Below, in pieces: positions 1 to 7,663 of a DNA stretch of 37,910 bases. The notes below the pieces were generated by a model. The model did not search any database, was not told the origin of the DNA, and was given only the letters and a program-made list of their open reading frames with translations. Positions within the stretch are counted from its first letter, which is position 1, and every line of letters starts with the position of its first letter. The position numbers and the translations under genes are program-made. Source of the DNA: Pseudomonadota bacterium (lineage in GTDB: Bacteria > Pseudomonadota > Gammaproteobacteria > Steroidobacterales > Steroidobacteraceae); contig JAJXYU010000041.1 of assembly GCA_021780395.1 (NCBI GenBank), positions 1-37,910 of the forward strand. The letters run 5' to 3'.

Positions 1-1
1 C

Positions 2-244
2 GAGCCGGCCGCCCCGCGGCCGCGGCTGGCGCCATTGCGCCGTGAACTCGCCGACCTGGAGGCGCGCATCGCGGCCCTCGGCGGCGAACGCGCCGCGCTG
101 GAGGAGGCGGTCGCGCGTGGAGAGGTGCCCGAGGGCGGCTATGCGCGCTATGGCGAACTCGTCCGCACGATCGAAGCGCTCGAGGAACGCTGGCTCGGCC
201 TCGCCGAGTCGATCGAGCGGCTCAAGGCCGCCGGCGAGCGGTGA
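2..244 (+). CDS. ABC-F family ATPase, C-terminal fragment (partial, 5' end outside window)
   Basis: The reading frame is open from the first bases of the window and stops with TGA at 242-244, so only the last 80 residues are present. They form a charged helical hairpin rich in Arg, Glu, Leu and Ala. The stretch ALEERWLGLAE near the end resembles the C-terminal coiled-coil domain of Uup-type ABC-F proteins, which act on ribosomes or DNA rather than in membrane transport. The ATPase domains lie upstream and cannot be checked. The 3' end overlaps the convergent lipoprotein gene by 23 bases. The family call rests on the coiled coil alone, so the subfamily is uncertain. Confidence 0.7.
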   Translation, partial: EPAAPRPRLAPLRRELADLEARIAALGGERAALEEAVARGEVPEGGYARYGELVRTIEALEERWLGLAESIERLKAAGER

Positions 245-869
245 GCGCCCGGGCGAGCCGCGCGTCCGTCGTCGCGACGATCCGGTCGAGCGCCGCATCG
301 GCGGCGGACTCGAACGCGGCGACGATCGAGGTCATCCGATTCGCCACCGCGCGGCGCCGGGCGACGGCATCGACGCGCGCGATCACGCGACCGGTCGCTG
401 CATCGCCGACGCGGGCGACGAAGTGTGCGTCGACGGTCGGCGGACCACCGTGGCGCGAGTAGTCGGCCTGGAACGCGACCACCTCGATCTCCAGCCAGTA
501 TCGCGTCGGGTCCACCGAGCGGTCCGGCACCATGGCACGCAGCCCCGACCGGGCGCGGAACTCGCCGATCGCGAGCTGCTCGATCGCTTCGGCGAGCGGC
601 GCACTCCAGCGAACGCGCGCGAAGTGATCGAGGCGTCGGTCGGGGAAGGACGCCGCGATGCGGGCCGAGCCGATCCCCGGCGCGACGATCGGGGCCAGCA
701 CTTTCAGGTCCGCTGCGATGCGAGGCGCGGGGGTGCCTGGGTGCGGCGCGAGCGCGTAAACGGTCGGAGGCGGCCGGTCGCTGCGCAGCAACGAATGACT
801 GCACGCCCCGAGACCGATCGCGCCGGCGATGCACCACAGCACGCGCCGCGCGGCGACCGCGCGGGTCAC
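222..869 (-). CDS. ABC-type transport auxiliary lipoprotein (PqiC/DUF330-like)
   Basis: This 215-residue protein starts with a basic n-region and a hydrophobic stretch ending in a lipobox, LGAC, with the lipidated Cys at about residue 23. The rest resembles the PqiC-like auxiliary lipoproteins (PF03886) that sit in the outer membrane and accompany MCE transport systems: an early PxxYAL-type segment (PPTVYALAPH), then a central region of alternating strands and a helical tail. It is the last gene of the minus-strand operon. Its GTG start shares bases with the TGA stop of the MCE gene (GTGA), so translation is probably coupled. It would be expected to help the MCE protein bridge the periplasm. 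The exact subfamily is inferred from context. Confidence 0.82.
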   Translation of the reverse strand: MTRAVAARRVLWCIAGAIGLGACSHSLLRSDRPPPTVYALAPHPGTPAPRIAADLKVLAPIVAPGIGSARIAASFPDRRLDHFARVRWSAPLAEAIEQLAIGEFRARSGLRAMVPDRSVDPTRYWLEIEVVAFQADYSRHGGPPTVDAHFVARVGDAATGRVIARVDAVARRRAVANRMTSIVAAFESAADAALDRIVATTDARLARALTARRRP

Positions 870-1801
870 CGCGGCACCTCGATGCCGCTGCGCCGCGGAC
901 GGTATAGCAGCTGCGACGGATCCTCGTGCAAGGAGCGCGACAGATCCCGCATCTGGCGCGCCGTGTCGCGGCTCTCGCGAACCAGCGCATCGAATTGGGG
1001 CAGACCGTCGCGCGTGAAACGGGTCAGCGCCGGACCGTTCGCGGTGACCAGGCGGTCGAGCCGACGGGTCGTGTCCGCGAGATTGCCCGCGACCTCGGCG
1101 ACGTGTTGCATCGTCGCATCGATCTGCGGCGCGGAGCGCGCCGAGATCGCGCGCAGCTCAACGGCGGCCGCATCCACCGCCTGCGTCGACACGCGGACCT
1201 CCTGGACGAGCTGCTGCACGTCCTGGATCGTCGCCGGGAGCCGTTCGCTCGCGAGCCGTGCGTTGTCGATCGTCGCGCGCAGTGCGGCGACGTTTTGATC
1301 GCTGAACACCTGATTCAGGCGATCGACGAGTTCGACCGCGCGCGTCGTCAGCGCCGGAAGGCTGCTCAGCAGCACGTCGAAATCCGACGGCGCCGACTGG
1401 ATCACCGGGTGGCGCAGCCCCTGGGCCAGGGGTCGCGGCGGACCCGCATGGGGATTCTGCTCGAGGTCGATGAACAGCAGGCCGGTGACGCCTTGCAGGC
1501 CGAGCGACGCGCGCGTTCGACTGTCGATCGGCGCCGTCGAGTCGATGTCGGCGATCACGCGGACGCGCTTTGGATGAGACGGATCCAGGGTGATTCGCGC
1601 GACCTTGCCGACGTCGACGCCGAGGTAGCGCACGGGGCTTCCCTTGGACAGTCCGCTGACCGAGCCCTCGAAGTAGATCTCGTAGCGAGCGGTCGCATGT
1701 CGCTCGCCGCGTTCCGCGTACCAGAACACGAAGCCGGTCGCGAGCGCGGCGATCAACAGCACGAACGCACCGACGGCGACGTAATTCGCATCCCTATCCA
1801 T
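866..1801 (-). CDS. MCE/MlaD family lipid-binding protein
   Basis: The 311-residue protein has one N-terminal membrane anchor (about residues 9-27) followed by a single MCE domain at roughly 37-120, with the typical GLSKGSPVRYLGVDVGKV segment and the GLLFIDLEQ strand. A long helical C-terminal region follows, as in hexameric MCE proteins that form a lipid channel across the periplasm. I place the start at the ATG at 1801, giving MDRDANYVAV, rather than an upstream codon, because the anchor then begins normally and the gene overlaps the ATPase stop by eight bases. With permease, ATPase and lipoprotein it forms a complete Mla-like phospholipid transport set. Confidence 0.9.
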   Translation of the reverse strand: MDRDANYVAVGAFVLLIAALATGFVFWYAERGERHATARYEIYFEGSVSGLSKGSPVRYLGVDVGKVARITLDPSHPKRVRVIADIDSTAPIDSRTRASLGLQGVTGLLFIDLEQNPHAGPPRPLAQGLRHPVIQSAPSDFDVLLSSLPALTTRAVELVDRLNQVFSDQNVAALRATIDNARLASERLPATIQDVQQLVQEVRVSTQAVDAAAVELRAISARSAPQIDATMQHVAEVAGNLADTTRRLDRLVTANGPALTRFTRDGLPQFDALVRESRDTARQMRDLSRSLHEDPSQLLYRPRRSGIEVPR

Positions 1802-2570
1802 CGCTCCCCCTTCGCGTCGCGCGAGCCCTCGGTCCGTGGAAATAGGCCTGGATCCAAGGATGCGGGTCCTCCGCAACCTGCTCGAGGGTACCGCTCGACA
1901 TCCTGCCGTCGAGAATCACGCCAATTCGGCTGCAGGTCCGGAACAGGGTATCCAGGTCGTGCGTGATCATGACGACGGTCAAGTCCAGCTGGGAATGCAA
2001 GTACAACAGTAGCTCATCGAACCCCGCTGCGGAAATCGGATCGAGACCCGCGGTCGGTTCGTCGAGGCACAGGAGCGTCGGTTCGAGTGCGAGGGCGCGC
2101 GCGAGTGCCGCCCGCTTCACCATGCCACCGGAGAGCTGCGACGGATATTTGTCCGCGGCGCCGTTCGGCAGTCCGACCATCGCGAGACACAGACGCGACT
2201 GCTCGTCGAGCGCCGCGGGCCGGAGCCGCCGGTACTCGCGCAACGGCAACTGCACGTTCTCCGCGACCGTCAGCGATCCGATCAACGCACCGTTCTGGAA
2301 TGTGACCCCGACCCGCTGCACGATCTCGGCGCGTTCGGCACGCGACAAGGCGCCGACTTCGCGTCCGTACAGCTCGACGCGGCCGGCGGTGGGCGTTTGC
2401 AGACCGAGGATCGTCCGCAGCAGGACCGACTTGCCGGTTCCCGATCCACCGACGACCCCGAAGATCTCGCGCGCGCTCACGTCCATCGCCAGCCCGTCGT
2501 GAACGATCTGGCCTGCGAAGCGGTTCACGAGGTCCCTCACGCGAATCACCGGTTCCGCGATCGTCGGCAT
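1794..2570 (-). CDS. ABC transporter ATP-binding protein, MlaF-like
   Basis: The protein has 258 residues, usual for MlaF. Walker A is GGSGTGKS at residues 41-48, the Q-loop is FQNGAL near 91, the signature is LSGGM at 146-150, Walker B is LLCLDEP at 166-172, and the switch histidine is in ITHD near 202. LSGGM followed by VKRAALARAL is typical of the MlaF/MceG branch. It would power lipid movement through the permease and MCE protein at the inner membrane. The ATG at 2570 lies just two bases after the permease stop, so the two are co-transcribed. The direction of lipid movement cannot be read from the sequence. Confidence 0.92.
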   Translation of the reverse strand: MPTIAEPVIRVRDLVNRFAGQIVHDGLAMDVSAREIFGVVGGSGTGKSVLLRTILGLQTPTAGRVELYGREVGALSRAERAEIVQRVGVTFQNGALIGSLTVAENVQLPLREYRRLRPAALDEQSRLCLAMVGLPNGAADKYPSQLSGGMVKRAALARALALEPTLLCLDEPTAGLDPISAAGFDELLLYLHSQLDLTVVMITHDLDTLFRTCSRIGVILDGRMSSGTLEQVAEDPHPWIQAYFHGPRARATRRGSDG

Positions 2571-2572
2571 CG

Positions 2573-3688
2573 TCAGAATCCGAGCCGCACGAACAGCACC
2601 GCGAACACGGCGTCGGCGAGGATCACGAGGAAGATCGATTGCACCACCGCGATCGTCGTCTGCCGGCCGAGCTCGCGCGGCGACTCGCGGACGCGCATCC
2701 CGCGATAGGTCCCGACGACCGCGATCAGCACGGCGAACACCGGCGCCTTGATCAGCCCCGCCCAGAACGTGGTCGGCGCGATCGCCGCCCGCAACCGGTC
2801 CGCGAACTGCGGCCAGGAGATGTGCGCCTGGTAGTGCGCGAGCAGCCCGCCGCCGAGCAGGCCGGTCGCATCGGCGATCACCGTGAGCGCCGGCAAACTG
2901 ATCACCAGCGCGAGGATCCGGGGAACGACCAGCAGCTCGATCGGGTCCATGTCCATCGCGCGCAGCGCGTCGATCTCTTCGTTGAGCCGCATCGCGCCGA
3001 TCTCGGCCGCGAAGGCGCTGCCCGAGCGGCCGGCGACGACGATCGAGGTCAGCAGCACCCCCATCTCGCGGAGCACCGCGATCGCGATCAGGTCGACCAC
3101 GAAGATCTCCGCGCCGAACAGCCGCAACTGCTGCGATCCGAGGTAGGCGACGATCACGCTGATCAGGAACGCGATCAGGCAGACGATCGGGATCGCGGTG
3201 ACACCGGTCTCGTAGACATGCCGCGTCAGCGACGGCAGACGCCAGGATCGCGGCTGCCGGACCGCGCGCGCGAGCACCGTGACGATGCGACCGACGAGGG
3301 CCGCGAACTCGCGCATCTCGGCGCCCCGCGAGAGCACCCAGCGGCCGAGTGCGCCGAGCGCGCCGGGCGAACGCGCATCGTCCGAGGGACTGTCCACCGG
3401 GGTCCGCCGACGCAATGCGTCGAGAAAGGCAACGTGACGTGGCGGCGCGACGTGCTGGATCCGCAGTCGTCCGCCACCGATCGCATCGATCCGCGCGAGC
3501 AGCGCCCAGGCCGGGCCGATCCCCGGCGACTCGGCGGCTGACCAGTCGCAGGTCAGCGTGCCGGCGATCGACTGCGGCAAGTCGCCGAGCAGGGCCTGCG
3601 CCTCGGCGAGCGCCCGGGCCGACCAATCGCCCGCGATCCGCAAACGCCATTCGTCGCCGCCGCCTTCGAGCGCCAACGAACTCGGCAT
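2573..3688 (-). CDS. MlaE-family permease with fused N-terminal STAS-like domain
   Basis: The protein has 371 residues, about 110 more than a bare MlaE. Residues 1-95 look like a STAS domain (alternating strands and helices, no membrane segment), replacing a separate MlaB. From about 125 on it is an MlaE permease with five or six hydrophobic segments and the family's conserved parts: ETGVTAIPIV, the EMGVLLTSIVVAGRSGSAFAAE region, and EEIDALRAMDMDP. It forms the inner-membrane channel of the lipid transporter. Its start lies seven bases after the stop of the CDGSH gene, so that gene probably shares the transcript. Confidence 0.92.
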   Translation of the reverse strand: MPSSLALEGGGDEWRLRIAGDWSARALAEAQALLGDLPQSIAGTLTCDWSAAESPGIGPAWALLARIDAIGGGRLRIQHVAPPRHVAFLDALRRRTPVDSPSDDARSPGALGALGRWVLSRGAEMREFAALVGRIVTVLARAVRQPRSWRLPSLTRHVYETGVTAIPIVCLIAFLISVIVAYLGSQQLRLFGAEIFVVDLIAIAVLREMGVLLTSIVVAGRSGSAFAAEIGAMRLNEEIDALRAMDMDPIELLVVPRILALVISLPALTVIADATGLLGGGLLAHYQAHISWPQFADRLRAAIAPTTFWAGLIKAPVFAVLIAVVGTYRGMRVRESPRELGRQTTIAVVQSIFLVILADAVFAVLFVRLGF

Positions 3689-3695
3689 CGTCGGT

Positions 3696-3929
3696 TCAGC
3701 CGGTCGACGGCGCCGCGATCTTCTTGTGCGAACCGTCGCAGAACGGCGGAGTCGCCGTGCGCTTGCACGCGCAGAACCACACGCGCGCGTCCGCGCTCGC
3801 CTGGTGCTTCATCGGCGTGAACTCGGTGCCCTTGTGCGAACCGTCGCAAAACGGCTGCCGCGCACTCTTGCCGCAACGGCACCACCAGTACGTCTCTCCG
3901 GCCTTGACGTCTACCGCTATCGGTTCCAT
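3696..3929 (-). CDS. CDGSH iron-sulfur domain protein with two motifs
   Basis: This 77-residue protein carries two copies of the 2Fe-2S binding motif CxC-x2-S/T-x3-P-x-CDGSH: CRCGKSARQPFCDGSH at about 17-32 and CACKRTATPPFCDGSH at about 52-67. Each copy has the three Cys and one His that hold a mitoNEET-type cluster. Such small soluble proteins are thought to handle electrons or iron-sulfur clusters, but their bacterial roles are poorly known. I choose the ATG at 3929 (MEPIAVDV) over the GTG two codons upstream because a promoter-like pair ends six bases before it. It heads the minus-strand lipid-transport operon, an odd partnership with no clear explanation. Confidence 0.9.
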   Translation of the reverse strand: MEPIAVDVKAGETYWWCRCGKSARQPFCDGSHKGTEFTPMKHQASADARVWFCACKRTATPPFCDGSHKKIAAPSTG

Positions 3930-3964
3930 CCGCACACTTTATCAGGCGCGGCGACCGGTGTCGC
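3930..3964 (-). promoter_or_regulatory. Candidate leaderless promoter of the CDGSH/Mla operon
   Basis: On the minus strand GCGACA (3964-3959) is separated by 17 bases from TAAAGT (3941-3936), which ends six bases before the ATG at 3929. Transcription would begin at or next to the start codon. No Shine-Dalgarno sequence is visible. The match to sigma-70 hexamers is four of six in each box, so this is a reasoned candidate. Confidence 0.45.
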
Positions 3965-4008
3965 CGCCATTGCCCCGGGCGCACCGGGGCATTAACGTCG
4001 ATCACGCG

Positions 4009-5991
4009 ATGCACGCGGATCCTCTGTTGCAGATCCTGATCCTGCTGACGGCCTCGGTCGGCGTGGTCGCGCTCGTGCGTCGGCTCGCACTGCCTGCGAT
4101 TCTCGGCTATCTCCTGGTCGGGGCGATGCTCGGCCCCCACGCGCTCGGTCTGGTCGACGACACCGCGACCACTCGACTCCTCGCCGAGTTCGGGATCACG
4201 TTCCTGTTGTTCACGCTCGGGCTGGAATTCTCCAGGCCGCGCCTGGTCGCGATGCGCACCGAGGTCTTCGGCGTCGGCGGATTGCAGGTGCTGCTCACCG
4301 CGGGTGCCGTCGCCGGCATCGCGATCGCCGGGTTCGGGATCGCGCCGGCGACCGCGGTCGTCACCGGCGGCGCGATCGCGATGTCGTCGACCGCGATCAT
4401 CGTCGCACAGCTCACCGAGCAGTCCGAGAACAACCGGTCGCACGGACGACTCGCGGTCGCGATCTGTCTCTTCCAGGATCTCGCGTTCACGGTGCTGCTC
4501 GCGCTCGAGTCGTCGTTGCGCGACGGTGGTCACCCGGGCGGCGCGCGGGGAATCGTCCTGTCGATTGCGTTCGCGGCGCTCGCTCTCGCGCTGGTGCTCG
4601 CGGCGGGACGCTGGCTGCTGCGCCCGCTGTTCCACGCGATCGCGTCGGTGCACTCGACGGAGCTGTTCGCATTGACCGCGCTGCTGGTGGTGCTCGCGGC
4701 CGCGTGGGCGACCCGCGCGGCGGGCCTGTCGCTCGCCCTCGGCGGCTTTCTCGCCGGGATGATGCTCGCCGAGACCGAGTTCCGCCACCAGGTCGAGGCA
4801 TCGATCGGATCGTATCGCGACGTGCTGGTCGGACTGTTCTTCATCAGCGTCGGCATGCTGCTCGACGGCCGCCTGCTGCTGCGCGACTTCACGCTGGTCG
4901 CAGCATTGCTCGCCGGGATCCTGGTGCTGAAGACCGGCGTGATCGCGCTGGTCGCGAGACGCGCCGCGCGGAGCTGGTTCAAGGCACTGCGCACGGGCGT
5001 CGTCGCCAGTCAGGGCGGGGAATTCGGATTCGCGCTGCTCACGCTCCTGCTCCAGCACCGGCTCCTGGCGCCCGCGGTCGCGCAGCCGTTGCTCGCCGCG
5101 ACGGTGTCGAGCATGCTGCTGGCGCCGCTGCTGATTCGCCACAATCGGCGAATCGCCGCCGCGTTGCTCGGCCGGACCGGCCCGCCGGGGACGGACGTCG
5201 GGCCGGAGACGCGCGCGACGCTCGCCGTTGCCGGGCGCGAGCACGTGATGATCTGCGGCTTCGGGCGGGTCGGGCAGAACGTCGCGCGCGTGCTCGAGCG
5301 CCGCGGGTTCGAGTACCTCGCGCTCGAAGTCGATCCACGGCGGATACGCTCGGCACGGCAGGCGGGCGACCCCGTCGTCTTCGGAGACGCCGCGCAGATC
5401 GAGGTCCTGCGCAGCGTCGGCGCGATGCGGGCGAACTGCGTCGTGATCACCTTCGCGAATCCGCCGGTCGCGTTGCGCGTGGTGCGCGCGATTCGGTCGT
5501 TGCGCCCCGACGTGCCGATTCTCGTGCGCACGCCCGACGACGTGCACCTCGAGGAACTGCAGGCCGCTGGCGCGACCGAGGTCGTGCCGGAGACCTTCGA
5601 AGCGAGCTTGATGCTCGCATCGCACCTGTTGCTGTTGCTGAAGGAGCCGGTCTCGCGGGTGGTCCGGACGATCGACGGCATCCGCACCGACCGCTATGCG
5701 CTGCTGCGCGAAGTCCTGGCCGATGAACGCTCGCCGATCGGGGCGGATGGCGCGCGGGCTCGGGAGCGTTTGCACAGCGTCGTGCTCCCGCCGCATGCCT
5801 GGGCCGTCGGCCGAACCCTCGACGCGCTCGCGGCACACGGCGCGGCGGCGAGCGTCCGGGCGATCCGTCGTGACCGCATCGTCGGTCGCGACCCCGGGGG
5901 CGAAACGGTACTGAGATCGGGCGACGTCGTGATGCTGCACGGGACGCCCGAGGCGATCGAGCGGACCGAAAGCCTGATGCTGGCCGGCTGA
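4009..5991 (+). CDS. CPA2 monovalent cation:proton antiporter with RCK domains (Kef/YbaL-like)
   Basis: The 660-residue protein begins with a 12- or 13-helix Na/H-exchanger domain (about 5-385), with the family segment LALPAILGYLLVGAMLGPHALGLV near the start. From about 408 comes an RCK (TrkA-N) domain with the nucleotide-binding motif CGFGRVGQNVA and the acidic residue at the end of the second strand (ALEVD). A TrkA-C-like domain fills about 580-655. Such proteins move potassium or sodium against protons at the inner membrane, gated by NAD(H) or another ligand. I start at the ATG at 4009 because it gives the usual short N-terminus; the open frame extends far upstream without family similarity. 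It diverges from the CDGSH operon. Confidence 0.9.
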   Translation: MHADPLLQILILLTASVGVVALVRRLALPAILGYLLVGAMLGPHALGLVDDTATTRLLAEFGITFLLFTLGLEFSRPRLVAMRTEVFGVGGLQVLLTAGAVAGIAIAGFGIAPATAVVTGGAIAMSSTAIIVAQLTEQSENNRSHGRLAVAICLFQDLAFTVLLALESSLRDGGHPGGARGIVLSIAFAALALALVLAAGRWLLRPLFHAIASVHSTELFALTALLVVLAAAWATRAAGLSLALGGFLAGMMLAETEFRHQVEASIGSYRDVLVGLFFISVGMLLDGRLLLRDFTLVAALLAGILVLKTGVIALVARRAARSWFKALRTGVVASQGGEFGFALLTLLLQHRLLAPAVAQPLLAATVSSMLLAPLLIRHNRRIAAALLGRTGPPGTDVGPETRATLAVAGREHVMICGFGRVGQNVARVLERRGFEYLALEVDPRRIRSARQAGDPVVFGDAAQIEVLRSVGAMRANCVVITFANPPVALRVVRAIRSLRPDVPILVRTPDDVHLEELQAAGATEVVPETFEASLMLASHLLLLLKEPVSRVVRTIDGIRTDRYALLREVLADERSPIGADGARARERLHSVVLPPHAWAVGRTLDALAAHGAAASVRAIRRDRIVGRDPGGETVLRSGDVVMLHGTPEAIERTESLMLAG

Positions 5992-6038
5992 GCGGCGAAT
6001 TCTGCGACGCAGTCGATGGTATCGCATTGATCGGCTTG

Positions 6039-6053
6039 CGCGCCTGCGGCGCG
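6039..6053 (+). terminator. Possible terminator after the antiporter gene
   Basis: CGCGCC, loop TGC and GGCGCG form a six-bp stem, followed by GCTCTTTA, a short T-rich tail. It lies 48 bases after the antiporter stop. The stem is short and the tail weak, so it is only a candidate. Confidence 0.3.
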
Positions 6054-6089
6054 GCTCTTTACAGGAGAACGGCGCCATCGCATAGTGAA

Positions 6090-6180
6090 TCCGCTGTTCA
6101 AGGGCAAACCCGTCGAAAGGCGGGGACGCAAAGCCACCGGTCTACCGGGCGCCGATCGGGCGCCCCACGACAGCGGAGCC
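6090..6180 (+). promoter_or_regulatory. Class I cyclic-di-GMP riboswitch aptamer (GEMM-I)
   Basis: The conserved GEMM-I core is present almost base for base. It has GGCAAACC (6103-6110), a hairpin CCCGTC-GAAA-GGCGGG with the required GNRA loop, GACGCAAAGCC (6125-6135), then CCGGTCTA, which forms the tetraloop receptor. A second arm closes with GGGCGCC/GGCGCCC, and AGCGGAGCCGCC returns at the 3' side. By comparison with the Vibrio Vc2 aptamer, the ligand-contacting base G20 corresponds to G at 6103; a G there favours c-di-GMP over cGAMP. The stacked A47 corresponds to 6130. The outer P1 helix is not obvious. Instead TCCGCTG (6090-6096) can pair perfectly with CAGCGGA (6171-6177), possibly a competing helix. 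It precedes the FAD oxidase gene and should control it. Confidence 0.88.
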
Positions 6181-6248
6181 GCCAGTGCCTTCGATCGACG
6201 CGCCCACGCGCTCCGGCGGCTGGACTCGCGCGCCCGGAACAGCCGGAT

Positions 6249-6265
6249 GCCGCTCCGAGAGCGGC
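6249..6265 (+). promoter_or_regulatory. Hairpin between riboswitch aptamer and FAD oxidase start (possible expression platform)
   Basis: GCCGCTC, loop CGA and GAGCGGC form a perfect seven-bp stem. It ends nine bases before the likely ribosome-binding site GAGGG (6275-6279) of the gene starting at 6289. There is no T-run, so it does not look like a terminator. It could take part in translational control by the riboswitch upstream; this is inference from position. Confidence 0.4.
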
Positions 6266-6288
6266 CCGACTGCCGAGGGATGATCGAC

Positions 6289-7647
6289 ATGGCACTGAAT
6301 GGCACGCGCACCCCGGGCGCGGATCGGATCGGGCTGCACCGCCGGCCGCGCGTCACCGTTCGACCCCGGACCGTCGAGGAGGTCGCCGCGATCCTCGCGA
6401 ACCCGAAGGCGTATCCCTCGCCGGTACGCCCGATCGGGGCCGACTACTCGATCACTCGCTGCGCGAACACCGATGGCGGCACGGCGCTGCATCTGGATGC
6501 GTTCGACAGGATCCTCGGCTACGACGAAGGCTGCGTCCGCGTGCAGGCCGGCGTGCGGGTCGCGGCCCTGGTCCGGGCGCTCGCCGAGCGCGGGCTGGAG
6601 CTGCCGCTGACCCCGGACATCGGCAACATGTCGGTCGGCGCGCTGGCGGTCGCGACGCTGCCGCAGCCGTCCTATCGCGAGGACTGCGCGCAGATGGCCT
6701 CCTGCGTGACCGAGATCCGGTTGGTCACGCCCCAAGGTCGACAGATCACGGTCACCGAGCGCGACCGGGACCTCATGCGCGTCTTGCGATCGAGTCATGG
6801 CCTGCTCGGCGTCGTTCACGAGGTCTCGCTGCGCGTCGAACCGGTGGCGCCGGTGAAGATCGAATATCGCAGTCACTCCTTCGCGGAGTTCGCGGCGCGT
6901 TACGCGCGCATCGTCGAAGAGCCCGGCGCACTGCGATTTCATGTCGCGCCGTTTTCCGACCGGATCACCGTCGAACGGCGCGTCCGCGATCCGGACGAGA
7001 GCATCACCCGCTCCGGGATCTGGCAGATCCGTCAGTCCGTGATGCGCAACGTGCTGCCGGCGTTCGGCTCGTCGGTCGGCAGCGTGCTCGCGACACCGGG
7101 ACTGCGCAACGCGGTACTCACGGGCGTGCACCGCGCGCTGCATGCCGCGCAGGGCCGCGCCTCGCGCGGCGTCGTGCTGCACTCGCACGAATGGATGCGC
7201 GAGCTCCCCGCGGACCCCTCGAAGGCCCGCCACACGTACAGCCTCTGGGCATTTGCGCAGGCGGACTTCCCGAAACTCCTCGAGGAATACGCCGCGTTCT
7301 GCCGCGACCATCAAAAGCGTTATCGGTACCGATGCAACCTCGTGACCGTCGCGAGTCGTCTGCACCGTGACCGGAACGCGTTGTTCAGTCCGAGCCATGC
7401 GGGCGACCGGGTCACGCTGGAACCGTCGTCGCCGGGCGATCCCGGATTCGAGGATTTCCTGATCGACTTCAACGAGTTCGCGTCGAACGCCGGCGGCGCG
7501 CCGACGCTCACCCAGACGCGCGCACTCACGGTCGAGCAGCTCACGAAGGCGCTCGGCGAGCGAGCGCGACTGTTCGCCGCGCTGCGCCGCCGGACGGATC
7601 CGGCGAACCGCCTGCGAAACAGCTATTTCGCGCAGCTGCTCAGCTGA
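6289..7647 (+). CDS. FAD-binding oxidoreductase, aldonolactone-oxidase-like
   Basis: The protein has 452 residues. Residues about 12-195 form an FAD-binding (PCMH-type) domain, with PRVTVRPRTVEEVAAIL at the front and GLLGVVHEVSLRV at its end. The C-terminal half matches the sugar-lactone oxidase (ALO) fold and ends in DPANRLRNSYFAQLL, close to the family's DPxNxFxNxY tail. The usual SxxHG-type FAD loop is altered (NMSVGALAVATLPQPSYRED), so substrate and flavin attachment may differ. I choose the ATG at 6289, nine bases after GAGGG; ATG 6280 is nearly on top of that site. The open frame reaches back to 6085, but that part is the riboswitch. Regulation by c-di-GMP is expected. Confidence 0.82.
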   Translation: MALNGTRTPGADRIGLHRRPRVTVRPRTVEEVAAILANPKAYPSPVRPIGADYSITRCANTDGGTALHLDAFDRILGYDEGCVRVQAGVRVAALVRALAERGLELPLTPDIGNMSVGALAVATLPQPSYREDCAQMASCVTEIRLVTPQGRQITVTERDRDLMRVLRSSHGLLGVVHEVSLRVEPVAPVKIEYRSHSFAEFAARYARIVEEPGALRFHVAPFSDRITVERRVRDPDESITRSGIWQIRQSVMRNVLPAFGSSVGSVLATPGLRNAVLTGVHRALHAAQGRASRGVVLHSHEWMRELPADPSKARHTYSLWAFAQADFPKLLEEYAAFCRDHQKRYRYRCNLVTVASRLHRDRNALFSPSHAGDRVTLEPSSPGDPGFEDFLIDFNEFASNAGGAPTLTQTRALTVEQLTKALGERARLFAALRRRTDPANRLRNSYFAQLLS

Positions 7648-7663
7648 CGCCCGGCCGACCTCC

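Noticed and set aside
3553..6078. 841-residue open frame antisense to the Kef-type antiporter
   Set aside because: It is rich in Arg, Glu, Gln and His without any domain, the pattern produced when GC-rich coding DNA is read on the opposite strand. The antiporter frame has complete family motifs.
6085..6288. N-terminal extension of the FAD oxidase
   Set aside because: This stretch is the c-di-GMP aptamer and its downstream leader. The translated residues show no family similarity, and a ribosome-binding site precedes the ATG at 6289.
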